From the NCBI GenBank assembly GCA_008360955.1, contig LUCM01006703.1:56377-120376 (forward strand): DNA of 64,000 nucleotides, written 5' to 3'. Below the pieces are notes generated by a model. The model did no database searches and was not told where the DNA came from. It worked only from the letters and a program-made list of their open reading frames with translations. Within the stretch, counting starts at the first letter, position 1; every line of letters starts with the position of its first letter. This DNA comes from Fasciolopsis buskii. Lineage: Eukaryota; Platyhelminthes; Trematoda; Plagiorchiida; Fasciolidae. Both the position numbers and the translations under genes were made by a program. Positions 1-11,395 of the stretch are shown piece after piece.

Positions 1-50
<50 letters not shown>
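1..50. repeat. (AT)n microsatellite
   Basis: The window opens inside a pure AT dinucleotide run that ends at base 50; its left end lies outside the window. Confidence 0.98.
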
Positions 51-54
<4 letters not shown>

Positions 55-3000
55 CTTTCTATGGTCCGAATGTGATTCTAAAGCCAAACTTTCTACAAAG
101 TGCCCAATTATGGATATGAATGGACATAAGATTATCGGATACACGTGCCTGATGGGTGGTGTTAGCTTTGGAACAGACCACATGCGATCCGTATACTTAT
201 GCTATTTAGACAAAAAAGAACTTTTTCAGGAATTATACAGGCAACGGAATTACCGAAATACAGCCATGTCAAGATAGGTGGTCGTGCTAGTTAATGTGCC
301 CACCAATCCGAAGGTTTCATAAGCCCCACCAAAACAAAACAGCTGTTTATCATACATTTTTCTACTGTATAACAGATGAGTTATTTCTATTCACTTTCCA
401 ACAATTCGGCAAAAAAGGTGCATCAACCTAGTTAGACAGGTCTTGTGTGTGTCCCAATCCAGCAATTTCTCCGGAGACTGTACTGCGTCTGATTTCAGCG
501 CTTTAAATTTGGCTGTCGTCATGATTGATCTTTTGTTCCCTTCATATTCGGGCAATATTGAGATGTCATTTAGCAGATGATTACAACAATCGCAGGTCTT
601 TGGAGGAAGTTGTTTCTGCCGTGAATCTCGAAAACCAGCGTTTGTAGCACTGGGTTGTTCACTTTGAAAAATCCATGAGAAAAGAATTGGGAATTGTGAA
701 AAAAATGCCAAGTGTCAGACGGCATTTGTGACAAAGGTTTGTTCAGCAAAATATGTCGGCTATCACGAACTCCTAAATAGATGGTGTTCATAAAATATCT
801 TTATGCATAGTTATAAGGAGAATGATTACTAAGTGCTCTCATAAAGATGCTTTTATGGCTGATCATAAACAGAGGCATTCTCCATTTATTGCAGAATTGA
901 ATCTATATCAACTTTTTTGCGATGGAAAGAGTGGTACTGGCGAATTAGAAGCTTCTCCAAGGAAAAGATAAGGTGCTAAACTTCCTCAAACCGCTCTCAC
1001 AAACAGTAGGTGTGAACAACTGGATAAATCAAATCTGATGCGCCTCATGCTTACTTGGTGATTTTGGAGGGAGATAGGTCATCTTGATTATCACAAGATT
1101 ACTGAGTTCAGTAATATCATCTCATTGACTGTCACTAATAATATATGTCTTCTAGCCCGCACCGAGGCTGGCGTAATCGGCATATAAGCTCCATGCGCAC
1201 TCGTGACGATACAAATCAGGTTACGGTAGAACTAGTCAATCTAGGGTGCAGATGTATAAGGATGTTTGAACAGAGGGACAAAAGGTACGCTTACCTGACG
1301 AGCGGCAGCAACCGCAAAGCAAGTCATGTGTTTCCGGATGAACTTTGTACATTCATCTAGATATTAACTTTAATTTAAAGAGTATTTGTATGTACATAGC
1401 AGTCTTACCTGTGACTTTTAGTCATGTAGAAATCTCCAATCTATCGGACCAACAGTATATGAATGAGTCTGATTTAATCCCAAATCTGCCAGCTATTTCG
1501 GGACTAGACGGTAATTCATTGTCACGCCGCTCGTCACCAAAAGTAACTTGTTGGAATCTAATACTGTTGTACGCTGCTCCAAATTACAGGCTGCCGGTTC
1601 TCTTGTATCCCATTCGTCTAATTAGTCATCGCAGCTATAAGATATGACCCCATAGCTGCACTCATGCATCAGGGACGCAGAAAATACTGCTGTCGGAAAA
1701 AAGTGGCGCAAGCCTGATGTCTGGGTTACCGCAGTTAGTCTTTCTCGACACTAGATTACAAGCAGATAAAACTGGGATATCAGCCACAAGGGTTGAGCTC
1801 GAATACGCCGGGGCGAAATCGGATTCTGATTTTACCCGAGATTTCCGAATGTGGGACTGGGACTACTGCCACCAGAAGCGAGTGACGAGATGTTCCTTTC
1901 GAGACGGTAGGTGGTTTCAGATTCTTGTACGCCGTTCGGACGAATATAACAATCATTTCTCATTCAACGCGGATTACTATTGGACAGGCTTCATACGAAC
2001 CCTACAGACTATGCCATTCAAAATGCCACTTTTATGATAGAGTTGTAATGGGTCGCACTGTCGTAATCGACAGTGGATTTAATTAATAAACCCATGTTGC
2101 GAGAGGCCCCCATAATTTCGGTTTGAGTTACAACTATTTCAACTACAGTATCGGCTTCGAATCAATCGAAATTGCCTGACCTTGAAGACGAGACTATCGC
2201 ATCGAACTGTACAATCTCCGATGATGTGTGTTCAAATCATACCGGCTTAGATCCGTTTAGAACTGTTCACAGAAGCCAAAGTTATTCTTTATTTACGAAC
2301 CAAGTTATAAACCGATTGTTTTTCCAAGGGACCGCTTACCAATTGTTGCCCTAGAATTGCTAGAAGACTTAGGCGCTCAATCGAGTACGCATCTTGTTGG
2401 TTAGGACAGAACATTCCTCCATTTCCATTGGTCTCAAAACAAATCAGTACGCAATACTGATTACAAAGGATCCTGTCACTAAAGTGAAAAGAAGCCAAGA
2501 ATCTCAAAAATTGATCCGTCCAGTTCCTGCCTCCTGATTGAGATCGATGCTTCCAGCAATAAACTGTTATCACTTCATACTTGCCGACGGTTTTATCGAC
2601 AAAACAGACAACCATTTCGAGTAAAGTGTGCCAGCCCTATTCAAACAAATATCTATCATGCAGCCGAGTGATCTTCCGTTTGTTGTGATCCAACTGGCTA
2701 ACACCGTTACCGCAAGCAAATCTCGAGAAGAACATCTGTACAATCTAGACGAAATCTTTCATAGGATCCAAGCACACTTTCATGGGTTCATCGTTGGCGA
2801 AAAGGGAGGTTTTCCAGATCTGTCCAAGGTGGCCAAATGAGAGCGTCCAAAACAAAATGGAATGACAATCACTTTTTTGTCTTGCGATCTACTATCATAA
2901 CTTCATTCGAAAGAGATGTAAGATCAAGACTTCAATAGATACATTGCTAAAACGAGAGTTCATATGGTGTTGACTGCGAGAATGCTTCCCATCATTTAAC

Positions 3001-3410
3001 GAAGTAATGTGGGTGTTGGTGCCCCATTCGATGCTGATCCACTATGATTCTTTTCTAATCTTACTCGTAGCAGTAGATGCCGCACAATAGGGCTTTTTCT
3101 TAGTCCTCTTCTATCAATTTCCCGATGGCATTACGTCAGAGGAAAAACGTCACGGGAACAATTAAGTTCCACATGCACCAACTGACAGGACTATTGAATG
3201 TATCCTCGGAAGCCTATCAGACAACCTTCCACTGATCCACATAACAACTTGAGTGAATCAGCTTTCCTTTGCGACAGAAGGCGAACTGGTGGACGATTCA
3301 AATTGCAAGTTTGTGCGCGTACAGAGGATCACAAACACACACAACATGGCCTATACGCACAAATGCAGAACCTGTTTGTCCAGCTGCTTGTTATGCGACA
3401 AACTTTTATT
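51..3410. other. No recognisable gene
   Basis: Both strands carry only short open frames (up to about 108 codons at 2289-2615, minus, and 106 codons at 1717-2037, plus). None has a domain, signal peptide or family I recognise. No clear repeat was identified, although old repeat fragments are likely. Confidence 0.6.
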
Positions 3411-3492
3411 TGATGACTGGTGATATTCAAGCTGAAAAGACCGTGATGTTTGGACATGAAGGTGGCGGGTTCGAATCCTCCCGTAGCCCTCT
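3411..3492 (+). repeat. tRNA-like SINE head fragment
   Basis: A perfect pol III B box (GGTTCGAATCC) lies at 3468-3478, preceded by 'catgaaggtggcg', the same pre-B-box context as other heads in this window (for example the one at 41.65 kb). The upstream A-box area (about 3420-3440) is degraded. It does not fold as a full tRNA, so a tRNA-derived short element is more likely than a tRNA gene. Confidence 0.5.
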
Positions 3493-3769
3493 GTTGACGG
3501 TCCTTTCCTGAAAGATTATGTACGACGTTATTTTATTAAAGGAGGAAGTGAAGATAAAAGATAAGGATTAGTACCTCCCAAGACAGTCGATCAATTCCTG
3601 TGAACTTGCATCAAAATCATTCTCTAAGCCACTTGCTCACTGGGCGATCGGTTTTTTTTTTCAGTAGTGTTTGGTGACAATGAAGTTAGGCCAATAAGAA
3701 CGCTAAATTCACCGGTACGAATTTCAGCACTTTTAGTGAGAGGTTTTCAGGTAGCACGAGTAGCCAAAT
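3493..3769. other. No recognisable gene
   Basis: Nothing identifiable was seen apart from a short T run near 3652-3661. Confidence 0.6.
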
Positions 3770-3900
3770 GCTGCATTGGATGGAAAGGCCCTCTTATGTA
3801 TTGCGCATCCAAAATTCGAAGCCTCGGATCGGGACCGAACTTGCAGTCTTCCGCTTACCGGGCAAGTACCGAGCTATCGCGGCCTCGATTCTCAAAGACA
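3770..3900 (-). repeat. tRNA-like SINE head fragment (minus)
   Basis: Read on the minus strand, an A-box-like stretch (around 3860-3885, 'gatagctcggtacttg') is followed about 30 bases later by a B-box-like AGTTCGGTCCC (3829-3840). The spacing is that of a tRNA-type internal promoter. Acceptor-stem pairing is absent, which argues for a tRNA-derived short interspersed element rather than a tRNA gene. Confidence 0.45.
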
Positions 3901-4735
3901 TAACGCTTTTTGGAATCTGTTCAGCCAGCTTGTTCTGTTGCATTCCAAAGTAACCGACTAGGTTAATCTAGTGGTCGAAACCAAGAGGTTTAGCGTGCTA
4001 CTGAATTATTGGTTACACAATACAGATTAGTGATATCTACTCTTGGGTGCATTATACAGAAGTGCTTTTCCCATTCGAAACAGAGCAGCTGATTTATCCG
4101 GCTTGCGATAAATCATCACAATTTTATATTCACCTAGCCCGAGGTAAATAAATGATTGTGAATCAAGCGTTACTAAGACTAGTTTTGAGTTTTCTCTGAG
4201 ACTCGGAGGATATGTGCACTCAGACTGACAATTACTGGCACTGATGGAAGGCTGTGCTCAATTTACCTGATCCCACCAACAATTCGGCTTTGATAGCCAG
4301 GAGTGATAGTGGTCTGATGTTTTATTTGAACGCAACTGGTCACGCTGACCAAGTGTCTGTCACCGAAAGGGTCAGAAGTTCGGATTCCAGATATGCCGGT
4401 TGCTTTAGTAGTGGACGGTGACTCATTGTAGCTCGGCTCGTTACCACTCCCGACCTATCGAGATCTTATATGGTTCCGTGCCACTCCAAGTCTCAGGATC
4501 AAGACTGGCGGTCTCCCGTGCACCGTGCAATAGGCCCTAGTGATTATGGGACATGTCTCTTCCATTGTATTCACGTTTCATACATGTCATAAAAAAACAC
4601 CACTTTTCTGAATAATACCTTTGGAAGGATGAGTAACAACTCTGCTATTTTTCAACTGTGGATTCAGAAGTGTAGTTGTAAAACAGTAACTTATAGCACT
4701 CAGTGGGACAGTAATCCTCGAGTGGATGTCAGGAT
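3901..4735. other. No recognisable gene
   Basis: No open frame or repeat was recognised. A palindromic GGTCAnnnTGACC site occurs at 4338-4350 and is treated as a finding. Confidence 0.6.
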
Positions 4736-4832
4736 CGAAATGCACAAACGAAGAATAAACAGCGTAACCAGAACCCCAGCAAGCTTATCGGCTAGTATCA
4801 ACATTTATACGATCAAACCAACATGGCGCCTG
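4736..4832 (+). repeat. Dispersed repeat family R1, copy 1
   Basis: This is one of three copies of a dispersed segment of about 90 bp; the others are at 23740-23830 and 50920-51011, both minus. The best-conserved part is 'agtatcaacatttatac', followed by 'caaaccaa'. In one shared frame all copies encode a close variant of SINTYT followed by KP, so the repeat may derive from transposon coding sequence. The family is not recognised. Confidence 0.65.
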
Positions 4833-7388
4833 TGGAATACATGCTGCAAATAGTATAAGGTTACAGGCATATGACGATCGTCTTCTTGGTAATGCCGATA
4901 TGAACGTGAACTCGAGTTTTCGTGAGTGAACTGGTCACAGTGACCAGGAGGACACCACAAGCTGGTTAGCAATGGTGCCTTAGGGCACACCCATACACCT
5001 AAAGCTATAGTGTTTGATGCGGTAGTTAATTAAACGTTTTTACCAATTTGTTTGTGGAAGAAATCCAAACATTTTCTACATGGTCTCACATTTGGTACAT
5101 GAAAAAGTAACGAATATTGGTTTCCCGATTGCAACCCTCCCTTGCGAGACTTAACTTCCATACTTCCGTACTTGTTGAACCAGATCGTCTGAACACGACT
5201 TGCGTACCTGGCACATCACGGCTCTCAGTATCAGGCTGATCTTTGAACGGTGATTCTCTAAACCACTATCATCCCTACTGCTCAAAGGGAGCTTCCCTCG
5301 CTCAGTTTTCACCTATGGATTGTGTATCATTATTTTTCAACCCCGCAGATCTATTCATTTTGCTACGCCTTTCATACATTAAACCCGCTAGTAGACAAAC
5401 GGGGAAATCAGAAATGTTCCCTGCAAATTTCACTCTCTTGGACGGCCGCTTTGGACAGGGCAGATTTCTTCGGTTGGTCGGCCGCGCCCATTACGAAATT
5501 GTGCGAATCGACAGCTGTAGATGGGCTATCGATCGCCGCGCGTCTACCTAGTCAGGCAACATTAACTTCGGTTCTTAGTTTCGGTCACACGATGGGTTAT
5601 GTTCATGTGCAATCCTGTTTGTCCGGGACTGAGCGATGTTCAGCGTGGTGACCAAACCGTAACTTTAGGAACTGTCAGACCAATCAGGACGGCTTCCCAG
5701 TCAGTCAACTGGATGGGAGTTTTGAGTTTCTTTAATCTCACAATAAACGATTTTCTAACGAAAGAAAAATGGGCGGAAGTGCAAGGGTTGATTGATAGGT
5801 TATTTTATTTTTTCTGTGATTATGATCGTGCCTCATTCTAACCTCCATCAATCATCCTACTCAGCAACAATGACCTGTTTGCCTTGATTAAGAAACGATC
5901 AAACTATTAAATTTGCTGCACAAACACGCCGAGTCTGGTTCGAGGTTAACAAATTCGTTCACAACAGCATTATCCATACTTCCTTATCTGTATTGGGTTT
6001 ACAAATGCATGTGCCTCTCAAACACTGAATCATTCTGCTCAGATTTGGTAGTAAATGGCCTTGTGAGATTACGAGGAGGTAAATGTTTTTATCGCTATGT
6101 TTTCCACAGTTCTTGAAATTTAGATATTACATCCTCTATCAAGGTCAATGGAACAGGTGGTCGGTAATGGACATTCGTTCTACCAATCGTGTTCCCCTTT
6201 TCAGAACTACAAACAGGTTGGTAGGGTGATGAGAATACATGGTTACTGCTCATACAATGCCACCATTGCTCCCAAATGTGGTAAATGTCTCAATCAGAAA
6301 TGAAATGAAAGCCATTCGCACATCTGTGGTCATCGTTTGACCGCATCCACATAATCAGTCCTGAGATGAACTAATTCAAAATTGTTTGAGAATCCAATTA
6401 ATCGGAAACCATTCCGTTCCCTTTCGGTTGTTTTTTTTTATGGACTTGTCGTGCATTTTAATATTACCATCAGTTTAATTATTCAGATCATATGCCAAAT
6501 AGTGACTCGTTTATCCGTGAATTCATTTTCAGTGACCATCTTGGTCTGCAGACTTGAACCAAACGCCAAATTCGCACTACGAATATTATATCTCAATGCT
6601 CGATATCATCAGGACAGTGCTTGGAGTCTCATATCCTTAGTATTTATTCTTTCCATATTATCCCAAGTTCCGTTGTACCTTTGACGTCATATCGTCTCAT
6701 ATTACTTCAGTGTACATCCTCCCTATCTATCAATAGTAAAAACTGCATACTGCTGTCAGTAACATATATCCATAAGTGTGCACCACATCGCTGCTATTCT
6801 GTGAAGTTTTCATATCGTATAAACTCATCGTCGACTGGTTTCCTCTTTCGGATAAAAATCTATTTTCTAAGATACTATCTTATCGCTTCGGCGACGACTA
6901 AAGATGCTGTTGGCTCTGATCTGATTATTTGCCTTGATCTTGCTATCCAACTCATACAATGACTAGTCTGACAGAACCACGATAAACAAACCACGGGCTG
7001 ATTTATTGGTTACAATACAGTAATTTTGCCAGTATCAACACTTGCTCAACAAAATCCAATATCACAACTCACAACCTCCTCCTTAGAGCGTGTTTCCGGA
7101 GAACTTTTATTCACGCATCCTTATACGATAGTACTTTCAACATCAGATTTGTTGGAGTAGTAGTAGTATGATAGTGGACTTGGGTGAACCTATGGAAACA
7201 AATAATTGACTTGTGTCAAATGCTGCGTTATGATCCCGAAACGCTTGATGGTGATCATTACTGGACGTAATCCTCTTTTACGCACTATTTCCAACTTATA
7301 CTTGGGATCAAACAGTGTTGTACAAGTTCTATTCATATTTTCCCTTGGAAGAGTCACCATCCAGGGAGGAGAAGGATAGTGTATTTGA
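4833..7388. other. No recognisable gene
   Basis: Only short unrelated open frames were seen (longest about 113 codons at 6621-6962, plus), without recognisable domains. A second GGTCA-type palindrome lies at 4933-4945. Confidence 0.6.
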
Positions 7389-7512
7389 GGATGCCAATAA
7401 CTCACCATGTGATATCAACTCTTAACTCACCGCGCCGGAACTGGGACGCGAACCCGGGACGAACGGCTTTGAGTCGAACGCCTTAGTTATTACACTACCG
7501 GACAGGTTCTGA
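7389..7512 (-). repeat. tRNA-derived SINE: head plus conserved tail
   Basis: On the minus strand an A-box-like 'tagtgtaataactaagg' (7482-7498) precedes the B-box-like GGGTTCGCGTCCC (7443-7455), 27 bases apart. Directly downstream, 7393-7428 reads 'gatatcacatggtgagtt' and matches the tail seen beside the hammerhead-like sequences at 7.66, 39.5 and 52.8 kb. This copy therefore links a tRNA-like pol III promoter to the family's conserved tail. The T-stem has a mismatch and there is no acceptor stem, so it is not an intact tRNA gene. Confidence 0.65.
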
Positions 7513-7597
7513 ACGATTTGTTGAACTTCACCACATTAGGTTGCATCTATCTGTCACTGATTTGTACGGCTACGGACCGCTAGCACTCAGCGATCCC

Positions 7598-7810
7598 TAC
7601 TGATAAACGACTTCTCTGCAGGCAGCCTAAATAGGACGAAGGATGAAACAGCTGTACAGTGCTTCCATGGTTTCTTAATGGCGAGTTGGGCGTTGATGTC
7701 ACATGGTGAATTATTTCATGAAAACATCTGATCTGTTACTAACACAACAATGTCATTAACACTGTACGAACAGTGTACCACACATTGATGGTTTTCTCAC
7801 TCGTGTTTCT
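7598..7810 (+). repeat. Hammerhead-SINE family copy A (degraded core)
   Basis: The stretch 7645-7720 is nearly identical to the reverse complement of 39481-39550: 'gaaacagctgtacagtg', then 'cttccatggtttctt', then 'tggtgaattatttcatga'. The GAAA box and the ACAG/CUGU stem III of a hammerhead are present. The CUGAUGA box is damaged or displaced: a 'ctgataaacga' at 7600-7610 is too far away, and 'cctaaatagg' sits where stem II would be. The ribozyme is probably inactive here. The tail continues towards 7.8 kb in parallel with the copy at 52.8 kb. Confidence 0.7.
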
Positions 7811-10800
7811 AATCAATTAGGATTGCGATAATAAGCTTTCCAATGAAAACCGATGTGTGAAAAATTAAAAAAACAGATGGTCTTACTTTGTGTTTGATAT
7901 AGAGGTGTAAAACACAGAAGGACCTAGAGTGAGTTTACTTTTTCAAAATGTGAATGATGAGGGCGCCAGAAGAGCTTTAATTCTCTGGGAAATCTCTAAA
8001 GATAAAATAAAGGGAAGACGGATTCGGTGGATGTCTATCGTCTCTGATATGAGTCAGAAATAATTTTTTAACAGCCCCAATATCTACCGGAATTCGTTAA
8101 AAAATTTGACCACATTTATGGAGTATTTCGATTTGACGAGGCGGCGGTGCACACCGCTGGAAGTTGATGTGTCTGTCCCAATCGACGACCAATCCAGATA
8201 ATACGTGTGGACTTTTTGAAAACGTGGCTGGGCACGAGGCCCTTAGTCGCACGCAGTTCCACAAAAGCAGGGCACAATATTACCAGAAAATCCTTGTTAA
8301 ATACTGCAATTTAGTCGTTAATCTTTAGCTCGGAAGTGATTTGGATTTGCGGTGACTATGAAGCTCTGAATCGCAGAACATCTTGCTGACTATGCCTAAT
8401 ACAAAGCGGTAGGTATTATTCATCACAGTGGGATAACACGATCGTGAATCAAACAAAACTGTATGCTGTTTTTCAACAGTTCCATTCTTGTACATTTTAA
8501 GTGTTAAAAAGTTCGGGGATAATTTACTTCAGCCCAACTAAGTACAATAATATGGTAGTGGACTATTTTATTTCACAGGAACCATGGAAACGAGTTCTAC
8601 ACTCTTTGTTCTTTTTGGAGATGAAAACAATATACGATCTGGTCGACTGCACAACAAAAATTTGTTCTCCTTTTCTATTCTTGTCATCAAGTTTGGTATA
8701 AAATTGAAAATAGTGAACACCTTCCGATTCAATATTCAGTTCAGTAGAAGGTACTTCTCAGAATACACAAACAAGTTTGTAGAACGTTGTGGTAAATGGG
8801 TGAGTTAATGCATAACAATGATCCAATTAATCCGCCGTTATAAGCTGCTTTGCGCAACAATACAGTGCTAACCTGTGACATGTTATGATATTTAGTAACG
8901 TTTCAGTTGATCAGTATGATATGAGATATCGTGTGGGCGTAAACAAGCGAACCAATAATTAGTAATAAGGCGAACAACATACCCGACGGACAAGCATATG
9001 TGAGCATGGTACAGAAACAATTTTGAGAAGGGTTGGAACTGATTTTTTCGTCATAGTTTCTCCGATTAAGTTATATAAACAAGATTAGTAAAAGTTGCTT
9101 TACCATTGCGCACGCTAACCGTGAAGTCCAGATTGCATAAATCTCATTGTTGGGCCAGCTAGTCATCTGTTGGACACAATAAAGTGTTTAGTTCATTTTT
9201 CCCCAGTGGATTCAAATTCGCTACCAACCAGTAAGGCTGTGAAGCCGTCTGCAAAATTCTCCAAACTCTTTTGGTGATGCCGTAGACCAGCAGTTGAACC
9301 ACAGGCTATATCCAAGGACCAGTGGCTCACTTGTTTGAGGCACATGAGTTTAAAGGGTTTTCAACAATTGAACCTATTTCGTGTTTGCCAGAACTCTCAA
9401 ACGACACTTCAGCGTCACTGTTCGCGTCGAAACAAGAACCACATATAACCAGCACTCATTTACCAATCCTGGAGCTTGAGTTCCGACTAAACATTGCTCA
9501 CAAAACAAACCAATGTCAACTGAAAGAATTTGGATAAGTGGACTGGCTGATTTTCGGAGTCACGTAAATACGAGAGGATAAGGAAGAGAATAAACCTCAA
9601 CCTGGAAAGGCTAGTCTGTTTGTCTCATTTCGTCGATCACGCTCATCTGGGTCGGACATGATCCTGTGCTTTCAGCAGTGCGAATATGGTGTGTCAAGTG
9701 CAACAATGTCTCTGTCCTTTGGTGTAGGCTGACCATCACCCATAGACGAGAGGTAAAGCCACAAGCGATATCGTTTTTTGCAGATGGAATGCCATTTACG
9801 CTAATAATTCGTCGTGGTGAACTGTTCTGAGATCGAATCCGCCGGCTTCCGGTTTCCCGTCCATTTACATACTCTTCGAAGACCGCCACCCTATGTGCAC
9901 TTAAACTATGTGCAACATCAAGAAAAATCCACGCGATATCAGTTTTTGGAAGAAATTTCATGGTTGTGTTTTTACGAAGACCTGCTTCCAGTTTACTTTC
10001 TGTTCATGTGTAGGTGTCAGCCCGCATGTTCTTAACACTTTTTGGAACTGGCCAGTTGTTTTGAGACCCTTAGAAAAATCTTTTCATTTGAATACAGACA
10101 CCCGAGTCACTTGATCCTGCCATGAGATGTCTAAAGAATCAATACTTTTAAAATTCAAGATGATGATTTAGAAGGCAAAAGTTAGTTAAAAGAAGTGTCA
10201 CAATGAAAGACTAAAACGAATTAAGTCTGCTTGTATTAATTCGCTCGTGCAGTTGGTAAATTTCGATTTCATTCCGTCGTGTGAATGGTCCTTTGTTTCT
10301 TCTCCCAGATTTCGGCAACATCACTCTTTTGGCCACAGAAGCATTATTGCTCTTTTCTGGTCGTGGGTATGCAGATGTCAATGTTGCTCAGCTGCTCATT
10401 AATCCTGTCATGATCTGAATGATACTTAGACTGAAGTCTGTCTCGCTGATTGGCAATTTGTACTATCTTGCCGTCTGCATTGTTTTATGGTAGCGCAACT
10501 CACGAAGGCTACGTGGGTGTATTCTGGCAGTAATTGCACCCAACAGTGAAGCAACGGATAGTGGTAACTACACGAGTTAAGCTCGAAGTAGGTGGCACGG
10601 ATTTGGCCACTACAATGTGCCCGTAGTTGTTAATTCATATCCAATGTGCACGGGTGAATGGCTCAGTCCGATCGATCGTTGTCGTCTATCAGCTGGTCAC
10701 GTGTAGAGGTCAAGACGTGCGTGATTTGTTGTTCAATATCCGTCCTCTTACGTGCTTCCGTCCATACATCCTGTCGTACGTGTGTGCTTCAATCCGTCGA

Positions 10801-11284
10801 ACGTCAAATGGTAACGACTGCCCTCGGTTAGTCAAGGACGGAACAAGTGAATGCATATAACAACAATGAGGACCTTGTTCCAGTAACTTTGAGTGTATGA
10901 TTCTCTTTATCTACGTTTTTGGTACATGCAGTGGATGGTGCTTCGGTTTATAAGCCCATGAGCTCACCTTATTGTTTCCGTTGCCGGATAGTGGATAAGG
11001 GTGAGGGTGAAACTTAACGCCCATTTGATTTCAGGGCGAACAAGTGCATTGACATTAACTTGATTCAAAAACACTGATTGTGCATATGTCCCAAAATGGT
11101 CATCCAACAGATAAATAAATGCCGTGATGTGTGTATCACCAAGGCGTTCAATAAAACAGTGTAAGGACTACGCTGATGGCTTGTGGTTTGGACAAAAACA
11201 TGAGATCTAAGTAACCGTAATAGGGTCATAAAATTTTGTTCCTTCTAATGAAATCCAGTGCCCAATTTATATATACCCACAAAA
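7811..11284. other. No recognisable gene
   Basis: Short open frames only (up to about 116 codons at 9611-9961, minus). A lone B-box-like 'gagatcgaatccgcc' at 9829-9843 may be a worn SINE head, but no A box could be placed with confidence. Confidence 0.55.
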
Positions 11285-11395
11285 AACTCAGCTGGTGGAT
11301 CGAACTGCTCATGGAAAAATCGGTCATCCACGTCTCATCTGTTGCAACATTGTCTTAACCACCAGAGGCAAAGCGCACTTAGTCTGGCTAAACGC
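11285..11395 (-). repeat. tRNA-like SINE head fragment (minus)
   Basis: On the minus strand, 'tggtggttaagac' (11352-11364) resembles a pol III A box, and 'cagttcgatccacc' (around 11294-11307) resembles a B box about 45 bases downstream. This matches the layout of the other tRNA-derived heads in the window. It is degraded and not an intact tRNA. Confidence 0.45.

Noticed and set aside
7443..7500. Intact tRNA gene on the minus strand
   Set aside because: A and B boxes are present but the acceptor stem cannot pair and the T-stem has a mismatch; the flanking sequence is that of the SINE family.
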